36,421 nucleotides of DNA, from the IMG/VR virus record IMGVR_UViG_3300025164_000390, positions 1-36,421 of that record; one strand, 5' to 3'. Of the stretch, positions 36,187 through 36,421 are shown in pieces. A model generated the notes under the pieces. The model worked only from the letters and a program-made list of their open reading frames with translations, was not told where the DNA came from and did not search any database. Numbering within the stretch: position 1 is the first letter of the stretch; every line of letters begins with the position of its first letter. The position numbers and the translations under genes were made by a program. Origin of the DNA: a virus.

Positions 36187-36421
36187 ATGGAGATGAAAGA
36201 TTTTCGACAGGATCAGGCGAGTAATGTGCGCGCGGTGGCGCTGGTGGGGATCGTGCCGTCGCGGTGGCAGCCGCGCGCGCCGGTGTTTGACGCGCCCAAG
36301 CTGCTCGAGCTGGCCAAGAGCATCAAGGACAACGGGCTGATCAATCTGCCCTGGGTATTCGAGACGCCCACGCCGGATGGCGAGTCAGCCCACTTTGAGC
36401 TGGTGGCCGGAGAGCGGCGGG
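36187..36421 (+). CDS. parB: ParB-type partition protein (5' part, cut by the window edge)
   Basis: The first 78 codons of a ParB N-domain: VGIVPSRWQPR, KLLELAKSIKDNGLINLPWV and FELVAGERR, the box II CTP/DNA-clamp motif. AAAGGAGA is placed 7 bases before ATG 36187. ParB binds centromere sites for segregation of plasmids and plasmid-like phages, though lone phage ParB-like proteins also act in regulation or as nucleases. No ParA is seen in the window. The 3' end is not visible. Confidence 0.8.
   Translation, partial: MEMKDFRQDQASNVRAVALVGIVPSRWQPRAPVFDAPKLLELAKSIKDNGLINLPWVFETPTPDGESAHFELVAGERR

Noticed and set aside
36187-36421. Canonical parS next to parB
   Set aside because: No TGTTTCACGTGAAACA-like palindrome was found near the gene.

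Overview
The window is a tailed-phage (siphovirus-type) genome segment with about 45 supportable genes. Reading left to right it holds a complete head and tail gene block on the + strand (about 230-23190), a short lysogeny block with integrase, attachment site, repressor and a secreted-protein gene mostly on the - strand (23418-25812), and a + strand early block for recombination, replication and partition (25922 to the end). The last gene, a ParB-type protein, runs off the right edge. The host is probably a high-GC member of the Chloroflexota. That is an inference from the intergenic repeat families (ATTCTTCGC...CAGAATGA, GTAGGGGC...GCCCCTAC and CCTCTCCC types) and from the Thr/Pro-rich linker of the one exported protein. 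No host gene or rRNA is present to confirm it.

Structural block: small terminase candidate, large terminase split into an ATPase ORF and a nuclease ORF, portal, a small HExxH metallopeptidase, MuF-type head protein, scaffold, cement-like protein, major capsid, four connector or completion genes, major tail protein, tail assembly chaperone G with a predicted -1 frameshift product GT, a 652-residue tape measure, two tail-tip proteins, a tail fibre, a lectin-like protein, several small proteins, a long fibre with a 22-23-residue repeat, and a baseplate-upper-like protein. Genes are tightly packed with many ATGA/GTGA overlaps. A strong hairpin with a downstream AT-rich tract at 23283-23330 closes the block.

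Lysogeny block: a tyrosine integrase (-) lies next to what looks like attP, the 3' half of a tRNA-Val(GAC). Phage-like genes lie on both sides of it, so the window most likely represents the free or circular form rather than an integrated prophage. A divergent repressor/Cro pair is separated by a perfect 22-bp palindrome that covers both -35 boxes. The repressor transcript is predicted to be leaderless.

Early block: small genes, a second complete tyrosine recombinase, several small membrane proteins, a PD-(D/E)XK-like nuclease, a DnaB-N/RecA-like helicase chimera, an iteron cluster with a perfect DnaA box (likely origin, 33367-33571), a HerA-like ATPase with a duplicated C-terminal winged helix, a topoisomerase-type zinc ribbon and ParB. 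Partition and origin functions beside an integrase suggest a phage that may also persist as a plasmid. No endolysin, DNA polymerase or ParA was recognised.

The most unusual feature is repetitive DNA. A bipartite 26-28 bp element (ATAGGTAAnATAAT, five variable bases, TTATGTCCC) occurs at least 11 times in both orientations with invariant spacing, sometimes inside genes. A 14-bp hairpin, CGYTGRGTACARCG, occurs 18 times, with stems that change in a compensatory way and with tandem arrays flanking the scaffold and major tail genes.
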